From Paraburkholderia elongata (GTDB lineage: Bacteria > Pseudomonadota > Gammaproteobacteria > Burkholderiales > Burkholderiaceae), in NCBI RefSeq assembly GCF_013177735.1, contig NZ_WOEZ01000276.1, positions 1 through 64,000 on the forward strand: a stretch of 64,000 bases of DNA, given 5' to 3'. Both the position numbers and the translations under genes were made by a program. Position 1 is the stretch's first letter; every line of letters begins with the position of its first letter. The notes under the pieces were generated by a model. That model ran no database searches, was not told the DNA's origin, and was given only the letters and a program-made list of their open reading frames with translations. Shown here in pieces: positions 8,697-17,338 of the stretch.

Positions 8697-8865
8697 GACC
8701 GACCACCGCCTCCAGTCACGTTAATATTTGGATCCTGGTAGTGTCGGTACGACGGATCGTCGCGATCAAGCTTGCGCATCAATGCGGGCGAATTCAGCGG
8801 TCCAAATCGAGGCCGGACTGGCTCGGATAGGCCTCTGCAACGCTTGCGATCGCGTCGTTGCGGGC

Positions 8866-9336
8866 CTGCAGCAATGGTTCGGCCCGTCGGACCCGGCAAT
8901 GGAAGAAGCGCCGCACGACGTGCCGCTGTTCCGGGAGTTCGCCGGACTGGACAACTGGACGGTGCGGCTGCCCGACGAGAGCACCATCCTGCGGTGCCGT
9001 CTCTATTGGAGAGGCACAAGCCGGCCGCGCAGATCCTCGCGCTGGTCAACGATATCCTGCGCGACAAAGGGTTGATGCTGCGCGCCGGCACGGTGGTGGA
9101 TGCGACGCTGATCAGCACCCCGAATTCAATCAAGAATGCCTCGGGCGAACTCGGAGATGCATCAGAACAAGAAAGGCAACCAGTGGTACTTCGGCATGAA
9201 AGCGCACGTCGGCGTGGATGCCCAATCCGGGCGGGTGCACACGGTGCGGGGCATGTCGGCCAACGTCAGCACCGTGGTCGAAGCCAACAGCCTACTGCAT
9301 GGAGAGGAAACCGACGCGTTTGGCGATTCGGGCTAA
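8866..9336 (+). pseudogene. Frameshifted, truncated IS5-family transposase
   Basis: Three reading frames in succession match the intact IS5-family transposase at 13.9 kb. The first gives LQQWFGPSDPAMEEAPHDV, the second (from about 9045) gives GTVVDATLISTPNS with the first catalytic Asp, and the third (from 9136) gives EMHQNKKGNQWYFGMKAHVG and ends at FGDSG-stop near the second Asp. The catalytic Glu region is missing. At least two frameshifts and a 3' deletion show that it is dead. The terminal inverted repeats are not recognisable. Confidence 0.8.
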
Positions 9337-9418
9337 CGCTGCTGGGCGTCCGCCGGCCAGCTTCGCTCTGGGCTGATAGATTGGGATCGTGGCGCATTCA
9401 ACCCCCTATCTGCCGAGT

Positions 9419-9617
9419 CTGATCCCACGCCGAAGCCTGGCGTCGCATTATCGGCGCTTCGCTCCGCGCCGCGATCGTGCTCGACCTCTTGATACGTTCA
9501 TCTTCGCATACCTGAACATATCGTCGCATCTTCAGCATGCCGTGCCCGACATCGATTTTCGCATCGGGTTTGTTCGGCCGCTCTGTACAAACATGCTTCG
9601 AAACTAGCAACCAGTTG
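9419..9617. repeat. ~200-bp direct repeat, copy A
   Basis: This stretch matches 10515-10709 in the same orientation, with scattered substitutions and small indels. The right part is nearly identical, from CTTCAGCATGCC through CTCTGTACAAA to the sharp boundary CTAGCAACCAGTTG at 9617. An ORF reading leftward into it (9719-9618) is cut at this boundary. It is probably one terminus of an unidentified mobile element; no transposase is visible in it. Confidence 0.6.
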
Positions 9618-9719
9618 GATGTCAGTCGGCGTAACAAAATCGGTCGTCGCGCCGAGGCCGTCGCCAACAACCATCGAGCCACCGCTCTCGGCTATGCCTC
9701 GGCCAAATGGCGACGACAC
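9618..9719 (-). pseudogene. Short 5' gene fragment cut by repeat copy A
   Basis: A leftward frame starting GTG at 9719 reads SSPFGRGIAESGGSMVVGDG and ends in the repeat boundary. The composition is protein-like but the family is not recognised, and the fragment may be internal to a former gene. It is listed because it stops exactly where the repeat begins, as does the SDR remnant at copy B. Confidence 0.3.
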
Positions 9720-9755
9720 CGCGTCATGCGATGCCCGACGCCTTTAACGTTTCAC

Positions 9756-10091
9756 TCATTTGTACTCGACGAGCACTTCACGATATGGTGTCGTTCCGAC
9801 GTTTCTCGCCCTATGGGTCGCAGGGACGCGCGCGCCTTTTCCGTTTTCGGAAAGCACTTCAATATAACCATTATCTAGCTTGAACGAATAGAATGCCCCC
9901 GTCGGCACGTCGAAAGTCCCCAGATCATTCCCATCTTCATCAAAAACCTGCAGAAGAGCGCCTTCGATCGCATACCACATGTATTCGTGCTCGTGCGTGT
10001 GAAGCGACGAATATTCGCCCGGGGCCAAACTGCAGTTCCAGACAACGACCTTGTCGTTCTCGAAAACCTTCTCGGTTCCAATACCAGCCAT
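9756..10091 (-). CDS. Small single-domain cupin protein
   Basis: This 111-residue protein forms one cupin beta-barrel. Motif 1 is HTHEHEYMWYAIEG, with a His-x-His-x-Glu metal set, and motif 2 (GAFYSFKLDNGYIEVLSENG) is degenerate and lacks the usual His. Such small cupins act as metal-dependent isomerases or dioxygenases or as effector binders. No operon partner is intact nearby: to its left is a gene fragment and to its right a gene-free stretch. ATG at 10091 is preceded by a usable AGGAGAGTCTC. Substrate unknown. Confidence 0.7.
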   Translation of the reverse strand: MAGIGTEKVFENDKVVVWNCSLAPGEYSSLHTHEHEYMWYAIEGALLQVFDEDGNDLGTFDVPTGAFYSFKLDNGYIEVLSENGKGARVPATHRARNVGTTPYREVLVEYK

Positions 10092-10514
10092 GAGACTCTC
10101 CTAGAAAAGTAGTGTGATAATCAAGCACCCCGCAACAAGCTGCGGGGTATGAACGGCGCTTCTCCAAGCAGCCGGTCCCCGACCGGCCTACGCCGCAAGC
10201 GGCGGGGAATGCGACCCGTAGAGATTTAAAAATGATCGAGGTCAATCGACGGGCCACCCGGGTGCCAGGAAGCGCCTCCAGTTCGCCACGTTGTACCCGT
10301 ATGATGAATATCCGCCATCGAGCGGGCTTTGTAGACATAGTTGTCGCGTCACTTCATTCGCACTCTCCTTTGACCCTTGGGTCTTTCACTATTGAGGCTG
10401 CTTTAATTCGGCCGGGGATGTGCGCTCCGGATTGAGCCAGACTTCATCCTTCAATTCCCAATTGCGAGTCGAGCGGGACCAACGCCGCGGGTTGCGCGCC
10501 CTGGCCTGCGCGAA
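10092..10514. other. Gene-free stretch with one small hairpin
   Basis: No convincing gene on either strand. ACCCCGCA (10127-10134) and TGCGGGGT (10141-10148) form an 8-bp hairpin without a T-tract just upstream of the cupin gene. Confidence 0.4.
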
Positions 10515-10709
10515 CTGATCTCACGCCCAAGCCTTGCGTAACATCGGCGCTCTGCCCAGCGTTGCGATCGTCCTCGACCTCCCGACACCTTCACCTTCGC
10601 AAACGAAACATACATCGCATCTTCAGCATGCCACGCCCGACATCGATTTGCGCATCGGGTTTGTTCGACCGCTCTGTACAAAACCTGCTTCGAAACTAGC
10701 AACCAGTTG
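10515..10709. repeat. ~200-bp direct repeat, copy B
   Basis: Second copy of the repeat at 9419-9617, same orientation. Its right boundary (CTAGCAACCAGTTG, ending 10709) is exactly where the leftward SDR remnant loses similarity to its family. Confidence 0.6.
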
Positions 10710-11093
10710 TCTGTTTGATGGCGCGCACGCCTTGCTGCAGCCCAAAAACACACCGGTGAGATTGACCGCGATCTCCCGGTTCCATTGATCCAACGTAAGT
10801 TCCTGAAAGTCGATGGGCGCGCCGATGCCGGCGATATTGCAGGCGATGTCGAACTTGCCGAAGGCCACCAGGGTATGCGGTATCGCTGATTCCCAGCCTG
10901 TTTCGTCGGCAACATCGAGTGCTCCCGCGATTGCGCGCCCCTTGAACCTCAATCTTGGCGACGGTCTCCTCGGCGCCTGCACGATCAATGTCAAGCGCAA
11001 TGACAGTCGCACCTTCTGCCGCGAAAAGTTGCACCGTTGCTCTGCCGATGGCTGATGCAGCGCCCATAATCAGCGCCACCTTGTTGTTCAGCG
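10710..11093 (-). pseudogene. Short-chain dehydrogenase remnant, frameshifted and truncated
   Basis: The 5' part reads KVALIMGAASAIGRATVQL, an SDR nucleotide-binding motif, then AEGATVIALDIDRA. After a frameshift near 10,960-11,000 the family pattern continues in another frame with DVADETGWES, FDIACNIAGIGAP and NREIAVNLTGVFLG. It stops at repeat copy B, before the catalytic YxxxK. The protein cannot be functional. The adjacent gene-free DNA does not contain the missing 3' half, so DNA was deleted, not merely interrupted. Confidence 0.75.
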
Positions 11094-11216
11094 TGTTTAT
11101 TTGTCATCCGAGTATTCCGAGTGCGGTCCCCGGCGTTCACCTTCTCGGGATACACCGGGGAATTGCTTTGAAGTTCATTCAGTCGCTGTCACGCGAGGAA
11201 GGATGGCGAACATACG

Positions 11217-12377
11217 TCACAGAATAAGGGCCGACTGCACGAGATCCGCATACCGCTGGTGGCGCTCCCAGCTATAGGAGTCTTCCATCAACCCGGCCGA
11301 CAGGAACACGTAGGTCAGCTCGCGTTCCGGATCGACCCAGAAGCAGTTCGAGCCGGAACCGATCCCGCCGAAAGTACCCGGCGAGGCGAGCTGCCCGAAG
11401 GCGTGCGGGAAGACACCCTCTCCGCGCAAGAAGAAACCGAGCCCGAGGTTGGCCGGAATTTCCGGCCAACCTCGCATGCCGCGCGCATAATCCCACAGAC
11501 CGTTCGGCAGCGTACCCGTTGCGTTGGTGGTCGCGAAGCGGAGAATGGCCGGACTCAAGACCCGCGCACCGCCGAGTTCGCCGCCACGTCGGCATGCCTC
11601 GGCAAAACGATAGTAGTCCATCGCCGTGGAGAGTCCGCCACCTGCAGGCAGCTCGAAGGTTTCCGTCATCACGGCACCGAGCCCTTCGAGCTGCTCGGGT
11701 TGAAAGGCGCCGAGCCTCCGATCGACCATCACGACTGGCACGCGCCGCACCGCAAGATCGGCGCGAGCGCCAAGGTTCGTGTCGGTCATGTCCAGGGGTT
11801 TCAGAAGATCGTCAACCATGATCTGCGTGTAAGACCGCTTGCCGCCATCTAGCCTGCGCACGATTTCGGCGAGCACGCTGTGCCCGACGACCGCCGAATA
11901 GCTGACGGCAGTGCCAGGCACTGCCTGTGGCACCAAGCTGCATGCGAAGGTGGTAACAGCGCGGATGTCACCGAGCTGCTCGGGCGACAGTGGCGGCACG
12001 TCAAACGGCAGACCCGCCTTGTGCAAGAGCAGGTCGGCAATCGTCGTGTGTTCCTTGCCCTTGACGCCGTATTCCGGAATCACCTCGCGCACCTGCGTGG
12101 TGAAGGCAATATCGCCGCGGTCGATACGTTGCAAGACGAGCGCATTGGTGAGCTGTTTCAGGATCGAAAAGGTGAAGAAGACGGAGTCGAGCCGCATCGG
12201 CTTGTCCGCGCTTCGATCGGCATAGCCCAACGCTTCGTGCAGCACGATCTCACCGCGCCGCGCTACCAGCACCACGGCGCCGTCGAATTTTTTAGCCGCG
12301 ATGTCGGTCTTGATGGCGTCCGGCAGGCGGGAAAGGTGTTCAGCGTCAAAGCCAAGAGAAGTGGCGGCCATGGTCAT
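11217..12377 (-). CDS. Serine hydrolase of the class C beta-lactamase / EstB esterase family
   Basis: This 386-residue protein of the beta-lactamase-related serine hydrolases has the nucleophile motif Ser71-Ile-Leu-Lys74 (SILK) and the Tyr motif at Tyr160 (SYSAV). The third Asn of the classical YxN box is Ala, as in EstB-type esterases. There is no signal peptide, so it is cytoplasmic and more likely an esterase than an antibiotic-hydrolysing beta-lactamase. ATG at 12377 has AGGAC 6 nt upstream. It is divergent from a TetR regulator across a 134-bp gap, which suggests that the regulator controls it. Confidence 0.8.
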   Translation of the reverse strand: MTMAATSLGFDAEHLSRLPDAIKTDIAAKKFDGAVVLVARRGEIVLHEALGYADRSADKPMRLDSVFFTFSILKQLTNALVLQRIDRGDIAFTTQVREVIPEYGVKGKEHTTIADLLLHKAGLPFDVPPLSPEQLGDIRAVTTFACSLVPQAVPGTAVSYSAVVGHSVLAEIVRRLDGGKRSYTQIMVDDLLKPLDMTDTNLGARADLAVRRVPVVMVDRRLGAFQPEQLEGLGAVMTETFELPAGGGLSTAMDYYRFAEACRRGGELGGARVLSPAILRFATTNATGTLPNGLWDYARGMRGWPEIPANLGLGFFLRGEGVFPHAFGQLASPGTFGGIGSGSNCFWVDPERELTYVFLSAGLMEDSYSWERHQRYADLVQSALIL

Positions 12378-12511
12378 GATCTTGTCCTATGACTGGGTAT
12401 CAAAAGCGGCAGAAGAAGCTATGCAACGACCAAAGGCGGCGACTGTTGCAACTTTCAAACCATTATGCGACGATTCCTTCACATTTGACTATTCGCATTT
12501 GGAGAAGCCGG

Positions 12512-13150
12512 ATGGGCGTCCGCCGAATCGACACAACCCCACGTAAAATGCCGCGTCAAGAGCGCGCGAAGATGACGGTCGAGGCGATCATCGCCGCGAC
12601 TGCTCAGGTTTTGATCGAGCATGGATATGAAAGGGCTACCACCGCTCGTGTGGCGGAGCGTGCTGGCATCAGCGTCGGTTCGCTTTACCAGTATTTCCCG
12701 AGCAAGGAAGCGCTCGTTGCGACGCTGATCGAGCATCATGCGGACCAAATGATCGGAACTATGCGGCGAGCGCTCGAAGATCCCGGTCACGCCACGCTAG
12801 CGGATGGACTCGGAGCGATCATCAAAGCAGCCACGGCGGCGCACCGCATCAAACCCGCGCTGCAAAAGGTTCTGCATGAAGAGATCCCTAGAATTGGCGG
12901 GCTCGCAGAGGCAACGAACGTTCACCGTAAAATCACGGCAGCAATAGAGCGCTTTCTGCATGCCCACGTCAATGAGATTGCCGTGGATTGCAAACTGAGC
13001 GTGCTGGCCATCATCATTGAAACAGTTCTCGAGTCGCTCATTCACAAAGCGGTGATCGACCAGAATGAGCTCCTTGCCGATGGCCTGATCGAGCGGGAGA
13101 CGTTTCGGCTGATCATGAGCTATCTAACGGCAGCGACATCGTCAAAGTAA
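12512..13150 (+). CDS. TetR/AcrR-family transcriptional repressor
   Basis: About 212 residues. The helix-turn-helix region reads ERATTARVAERAGISVGSLY followed by QYFPSKEALV, the TetR signature, and a divergent ligand-binding domain follows. ATG at 12512 has GGAG 7 nt upstream; an in-frame ATG at 12548 (MPRQERAKM) is the alternative. It is divergent from the serine hydrolase gene and probably represses it and itself. It could also be a candidate ligand for the operator-like palindrome at 8675-8687, but nothing in the sequence proves this. Confidence 0.85.
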   Translation: MGVRRIDTTPRKMPRQERAKMTVEAIIAATAQVLIEHGYERATTARVAERAGISVGSLYQYFPSKEALVATLIEHHADQMIGTMRRALEDPGHATLADGLGAIIKAATAAHRIKPALQKVLHEEIPRIGGLAEATNVHRKITAAIERFLHAHVNEIAVDCKLSVLAIIIETVLESLIHKAVIDQNELLADGLIERETFRLIMSYLTAATSSK

Positions 13151-13293
13151 ATAGAGAACGCAATACTCCCCGTTTGGCGTAGAAAAAAATCGATCGTCGG
13201 GGGATCTGTGGGTGAATTGAGGCGCGGTTAGGAGAGCGATACAAAGTGGGCGCTGGAAGGTATGGCCCTGAATTTTGATAAGCTTGCTCGATC

Positions 13294-13851
13294 ATGGACG
13301 AAGAACCGGGCGTCGGGATTTATCGGCTCCACGTATGGCTTCGCCAGATCAGTCCGATGATCTGGCGACGGCTTCTGGTGCGCAGCGACAGCACGATCAC
13401 CGATCTGCACTACATCCTGCGGATCGCCTTTGGCTGGAGCGATGAGCATCTGAACCGTTTTCATATCCATGGCCAGGACTACGGCGTCTACCATGACGGT
13501 GGAATCGGCTTCTCAACCGATCCAGTACACGTCCAGTTGCGCGATTTCCGCTTTCGTGTCAACGAACGGTTTCTCTACGAATACGATTTGAACGATGGAT
13601 CGGAACACCAGGTGCGCGTTGAGGCGCGGCTGGGGCTGGAGGAGAAACGCATCTTTCGGTGCTGCATTGGTGGCAAGCGCCGAGCGCCGCCAGAGGACTG
13701 CGGCGGCCCGCATGCCTTCATGACGCGCCGTGAGGAAGTCCCGCTGGCAGTCGATGACTGGCGAACTGTGGCTAACCCGGCACTATGCCTAAACGCTTTA
13801 TGTCCTGCAGAGCACAAGCGCTTACCTTGCTCCACCCCCTTGAGCAGATAA
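13294..13851 (+). CDS. pRiA4b ORF-3-like protein
   Basis: This 185-residue protein matches the plasmid pRiA4b ORF-3 / IS1096 TnpR-like family: YRLHVWLRQISPMIWRRLLV near the start, then HYILRIAFGWSDEHLNRFHI, YEYDLNDGSEHQV and PPEDCGGP. Family members are often found near insertion sequences and plasmid genes, but their function is not established. It ends 12 bases before the left inverted repeat of the IS5-family element, and the last 40 residues depart from the family pattern, so the C-terminus may have been altered by the insertion. Confidence 0.75.
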   Translation: MDEEPGVGIYRLHVWLRQISPMIWRRLLVRSDSTITDLHYILRIAFGWSDEHLNRFHIHGQDYGVYHDGGIGFSTDPVHVQLRDFRFRVNERFLYEYDLNDGSEHQVRVEARLGLEEKRIFRCCIGGKRRAPPEDCGGPHAFMTRREEVPLAVDDWRTVANPALCLNALCPAEHKRLPCSTPLSR

Positions 13852-13862
13852 CCTTGAACGCC

Positions 13863-15058
13863 TAGGGATGGTGTTCAAAACTCAGTCAACGTGGAATGTT
13901 CAGGACTGAGGTTGCCTGGCACAATGAGCGCATGAAACAGACCGACCTGAATCTTGACCTGACGAACCAGCGCACGCGCAAGCGCGCGCTCCTGGATGAG
14001 ATGGAGCGCGTGGTGCCATGGAACGAATTCGTGGCGCTGATAGAACCGCACGCGCCGACCAAGGCGACGGGTCGCCGGCCATTTCCGATTGAAGCAATGT
14101 TGCGCATCCACTTCCTGCAACAATGGTTTGGCCTGAGCGATGTCGCGATGGAAGAGACGCTGTACGACGTACCGCTGTATCGCGAATTTGCCGAGCTGGG
14201 TGGCATGAGCCGATTGCCGGATCGGGTCAGTATCCTGCGCTTTCGGCATCTGCTGGAACAACACCGGTTGGCCGAGCAATTTCTGGTGACCGTCAACGCC
14301 CAGTTCAGTGCGAAGGGCTACATGCTCAAGGAAGGGACGGCGGTTGATGCCACACTGATTGCCGCGCCGAGTTCAACCAAGAACAAGGGCGGTGAGCGCG
14401 ATCCCGAAATGCATCAGACCAAGATGGGAAATGAATGGCACTTTGGCATGAAGTGTCATATCGGCGTGGACGCCGACTCGGGTCTCGTGCACACGGTAGT
14501 GGGGACGGCTGCCAACGTCAACGATGTGACGCAAGCGCATGCGCTCGTGCATGGTGACGAACGCGAGGTGTTTGGCGATGCGGGTTACCAAGGCGTGCAA
14601 AAGCGCGAGGAAATGCAAGACGTCAAGGTCAACTGGCACATCGCCATGCGTCCAGGTAAGTGTCGTGCCTTGAACAAGGACACACCGCTGGGCCAACTGC
14701 CTGACGAACGCGAAAGGCTGAAGGCACGTATTCGCGCCAAGGTGGAGCATCCGTTTCGCGTTATCAAGCGCCAGTTCGGCCATCTCAAGGTGCGTTATCG
14801 TGGATTGGCGAAGAACATGCAGCAATTGCAAACGCTGTTCGCCTTGAGCAATCTTTGGATGGTACGCCGCCGAATTCTGCAGGAATTCGTGGTATGAGTG
14901 CGTCCGGATTCGGCTCAGACGAGCCGAAGCACAGACCGCGCGACTCCATCTATGCTGAATAGAACACGGAATTCGCACGTTTCGTCTCATTGATTTCACT
15001 TGGCGATACTTACGTTGTCAGGTCGGTGTCGCCGAGCGTGTTTTGAACACTATCCCTA
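13863..15058 (+). mobile_element. IS5-family insertion sequence, apparently intact
   Basis: Terminal inverted repeats TAGGGATGGTGTTCAAAA (13863-13880) and TTTTGAACACTATCCCTA (15041-15058) match with one mismatch and enclose a full-length DDE transposase. The outer bases read CTAG on the left and CTAA on the right. Both fit the YTAR target of the IS5 group, but they are not identical, so the exact ends and target duplication are uncertain. The element is about 1.2 kb, normal for the family. Confidence 0.85.
13932..14897 (+). CDS. IS5-family DDE transposase
   Basis: A 321-residue transposase from ATG at 13932 (MKQTDLNLDL); an in-frame ATG at 13896 would add 12 residues. The DDE residues are visible as GTAVDATLIAAP (first Asp), VFGDAGYQG (second Asp) and AKVEHPFRVIKRQFG (Glu). 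The N-terminal region RPFPIEAMLRIHFLQQWFGL is the typical IS5 DNA-binding part. It has no frameshift or internal stop, so it is probably functional. It could also act in trans on related ends, such as any left by the dead copy at 8.9 kb. Confidence 0.9.
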   Translation: MKQTDLNLDLTNQRTRKRALLDEMERVVPWNEFVALIEPHAPTKATGRRPFPIEAMLRIHFLQQWFGLSDVAMEETLYDVPLYREFAELGGMSRLPDRVSILRFRHLLEQHRLAEQFLVTVNAQFSAKGYMLKEGTAVDATLIAAPSSTKNKGGERDPEMHQTKMGNEWHFGMKCHIGVDADSGLVHTVVGTAANVNDVTQAHALVHGDEREVFGDAGYQGVQKREEMQDVKVNWHIAMRPGKCRALNKDTPLGQLPDERERLKARIRAKVEHPFRVIKRQFGHLKVRYRGLAKNMQQLQTLFALSNLWMVRRRILQEFVV

Positions 15059-15180
15059 AGGGTGAACGATGTTTTCGATGAACTGTGCAAGGACACGAGT
15101 GGAATGTGGCGATTTGCGCACCGCCAGATCCGTTGCGAACTGGCCGTAAGCTTAAAAAATTGATCCAGTCGGCAAGAGCT

Positions 15181-15688
15181 CTAACCAACGTCTGCCATCA
15201 GGCAAGCCCCTTCGATGCCGAATACCGCGCAGGCTTCGTCCTTTTCGGGGTGATCACCGCTCACTCCGACTGCACCCATCACGCGGCCTTCGCTATCGCG
15301 AATCAGCACGCCCCCCGCGACGGGCACGATACGTCCTTGCGAGATACCGCGCCAAGTAAGTGGCCCTGTTCGTCATGGACCAGGACACCGCCACGAACCG
15401 GGACGATCCGCCCGCCGGGGATGCAATTCAATGCTGCGTAGAATGCTGGTGCTGCTGCAGCGCGCTCCGCCAATGTGCGGCCACCCGCTCCCATGCCCGG
15501 TGCGCCCCATGCTTTTGCCTCGGCAATTTGCGGACGAAGAATGCTGCTATGGTCCTCACGTTTAAGTGCGACGAGATGGCCGCCCGCGTCAAGCACCGCG
15601 AGCGCAAGGGGCTTACAGCCAACGACCATGCCTTCTCGAGTACGGCGTCCACAATTCCGGAAGCTTGAGCCAATGATAAGGTTTGCAT
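15181..15688 (-). pseudogene. Chimeric, frameshifted GlcG/HbpS-family gene
   Basis: The gene starts at 15688 as MQTLSLAQASGIVDAVLEKA, shifts frame near 15,630, and continues as LALAVLDAGGHLVALKRED to GHLLGAV. At about 15,345 it joins a second, overlapping copy of the family's C-terminal part, which begins again at the ISQGRIVPV position and runs to GIEGACLMADVG and TAG at 15,181. That tail is nearly identical to the end of the intact paralogue at 16,878. The locus is therefore a recombination product and cannot make a normal protein. The family binds heme or small acids and accompanies glycolate and aromatic catabolism genes. Confidence 0.75.
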
Positions 15689-15733
15689 AGGCGTGTCTCG
15701 TAACGAAGAGTCATGAAGCAGGCGCATATATCG

Positions 15734-16657
15734 TTATGCGCCTGAACGCAATTGCTCAAGCTGGTCTTCCGGCCTCATTTCCTCCTCGGCGAACTGATCC
15801 GACTCAACAACCGGCGGTTCGATGGGCGGCAATCCGACCAGAAACAGTTCCATTGTCGACGTCGTCTCGATTTCGAGTTTTTCCCCCGGATATACCTGCA
15901 ACGCGGTCAAGGGAGTCAGCGGATTAGCGTCTACGGTCCCTTCACCAGACAGGACAACAAACAAACGCTGTGAAGACTCGTCCACCGAAGACCAACTGGC
16001 CTCACCGCGCAGGCGTATCATCTCAATCCACACACCGCGTTCCGCAAAGCTCCCCATGAATTTGTGATCGACACCAGGCAATCCTTTCAACGTCAGCCAG
16101 TTGAAATGCTTGGGATCCGCCACAATCACTTTCCTGTAGCGCGGATGAGGATACTTCAGCTTGACCCCGAAAGCTTGCTGCCATATGGCATTGAGCCCCC
16201 ACTCGCGTTTGCCGTCAGAGCGGACGTAAAAGGGGCCGTCAAATCGCCCGCTCTTTTCGAGTTCCTTCCATGCTTGACGCCGCTGCTCGATACTCATGAA
16301 CCCGTACGTCGACGATCCGCCGAACTGCAACGTGAGCAAGAGACGACCCGCCGGGGTCTGCTCGGTAATCGGGTCCTCCTGCGGCCCATACGCCAAGCCT
16401 TCGGGAAAGTAGCCGATCTGCCCTTCCTCAAGAGTCAGGCCCGGCTGGACGTGATACGCCCCCTTCAATGGAAGACGAATCTGTTCGAAATTGTGGCGAT
16501 GTCGAGGCATATGAAAGTCGGCATCCTGCCTCGCGAGGATATACATGAAATTTTCGGGTGAGGTCGGGTCATCCCCCTTTAGCATGTGTTGAAAGGCAAT
16601 GGCGCCGGTCGGATGGTCTTTCTTCCAGTTGCTAGGGTCGAATGGAACGATTTTCAT
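15734..16657 (-). CDS. Bicupin-like cytoplasmic protein of unknown substrate
   Basis: This 307-residue protein has a metal-type cupin motif near residue 50 (HMPRHRHNFEQIRLPLKG, then GQIGYFPEG) and a second, weaker cupin half from about residue 195 with LFVVLSGEGTVDANPLTPL. It has no signal peptide. Cupins of this shape include aromatic and oxalate-type dioxygenases and sensory proteins; I cannot assign a reaction. The gene lies between the GlcG pseudogene and the intact GlcG gene, all leftward, next to an AAHS transporter and an aldolase, suggesting one lost or decaying catabolic operon. Confidence 0.65.
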   Translation of the reverse strand: MKIVPFDPSNWKKDHPTGAIAFQHMLKGDDPTSPENFMYILARQDADFHMPRHRHNFEQIRLPLKGAYHVQPGLTLEEGQIGYFPEGLAYGPQEDPITEQTPAGRLLLTLQFGGSSTYGFMSIEQRRQAWKELEKSGRFDGPFYVRSDGKREWGLNAIWQQAFGVKLKYPHPRYRKVIVADPKHFNWLTLKGLPGVDHKFMGSFAERGVWIEMIRLRGEASWSSVDESSQRLFVVLSGEGTVDANPLTPLTALQVYPGEKLEIETTSTMELFLVGLPPIEPPVVESDQFAEEEMRPEDQLEQLRSGA

Positions 16658-16877
16658 CTTGAGCTCCTCTCAGGGTGTATGTTGTCTCGCGTTTAGATTG
16701 CCTGTCCCTGATCAGACTCGAGCGAACAGCCAAAATGGTCCACTGCGAGCATCGCGAGCGCGCTGCCGCGTGAAATAAATCCGGCGATAGTGAACAGGGG
16801 GCCGGCACTGCTGCCCACCACCAGATCCGCTGCGAACTGGCCGTGAGCTTCCAGGATTGATCTCGCCGGCAAGATCT

Positions 16878-17309
16878 TTAGCCAACATCTGCCCTCAGGC
16901 ATGCCCCTTCGATGCCGTATACCGCGCAGGCTTCGTCCTTTTCGGGGTGATCGCCGCTCACTCCGACTGCACCTATTACGCGGCCTTCGCTATCACGAAT
17001 CAGCACGCCCCCCGCGACGGGCGCGATACGTCCTTGCGAGATGTCCGTCAGCGCGGCGAAGAAGGCAGGCGCTGCACTCGCGCGCTGCGCAAGCGCGCGT
17101 CCGCCCGCGCCCATGCCGAGTACACCCCAGGCCTTTGCCTGCGCAATCTGCGGCCGCAGGATACCGCTGTCGTCCTCCCGCTTGAACGCGACGAGATGGC
17201 CACCGGCGTCGAGCACCGCGACAGTCATGGGTGCGCAATCCGTTTGCCGCGCCTTGTGAAGTGCCGCGTCGACAATTGCCGCGGCTTGTTCGAGTGACAG
17301 TGTGTGCAT
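16878..17309 (-). CDS. GlcG/HbpS-family heme-binding-like protein
   Basis: This 143-residue protein of the GlcG/HbpS family starts at ATG 17309 (MHTLSLEQAAAIVDAALHKA), with AAGGAAAA upstream. Characteristic segments are TVAVLDAGGHLVAFKRED, GMGAGGRALAQRAS, GGVLIRDSEGRVIGAVGVSG and the C-terminal DEACAVYGIEGA. Known members include HbpS, which binds heme in redox sensing, and GlcG, of unclear role in glycolate operons. It follows the MFS transporter by 29 bp in the same direction. The region 16.81-17.04 kb is duplicated at 15.12-15.35 kb. Confidence 0.8.
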   Translation of the reverse strand: MHTLSLEQAAAIVDAALHKARQTDCAPMTVAVLDAGGHLVAFKREDDSGILRPQIAQAKAWGVLGMGAGGRALAQRASAAPAFFAALTDISQGRIAPVAGGVLIRDSEGRVIGAVGVSGDHPEKDEACAVYGIEGACLRADVG

Positions 17310-17338
17310 GTTGCGTTTTCCTTGAGTCGAATGATTGA

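Noticed and set aside
16693..16902. 69-residue leftward ORF between the cupin and GlcG genes
   Set aside because: It looks partly protein-like but has no ribosome-binding site, overlaps the GlcG end and lies in duplicated DNA; probably a fragment or chance frame.
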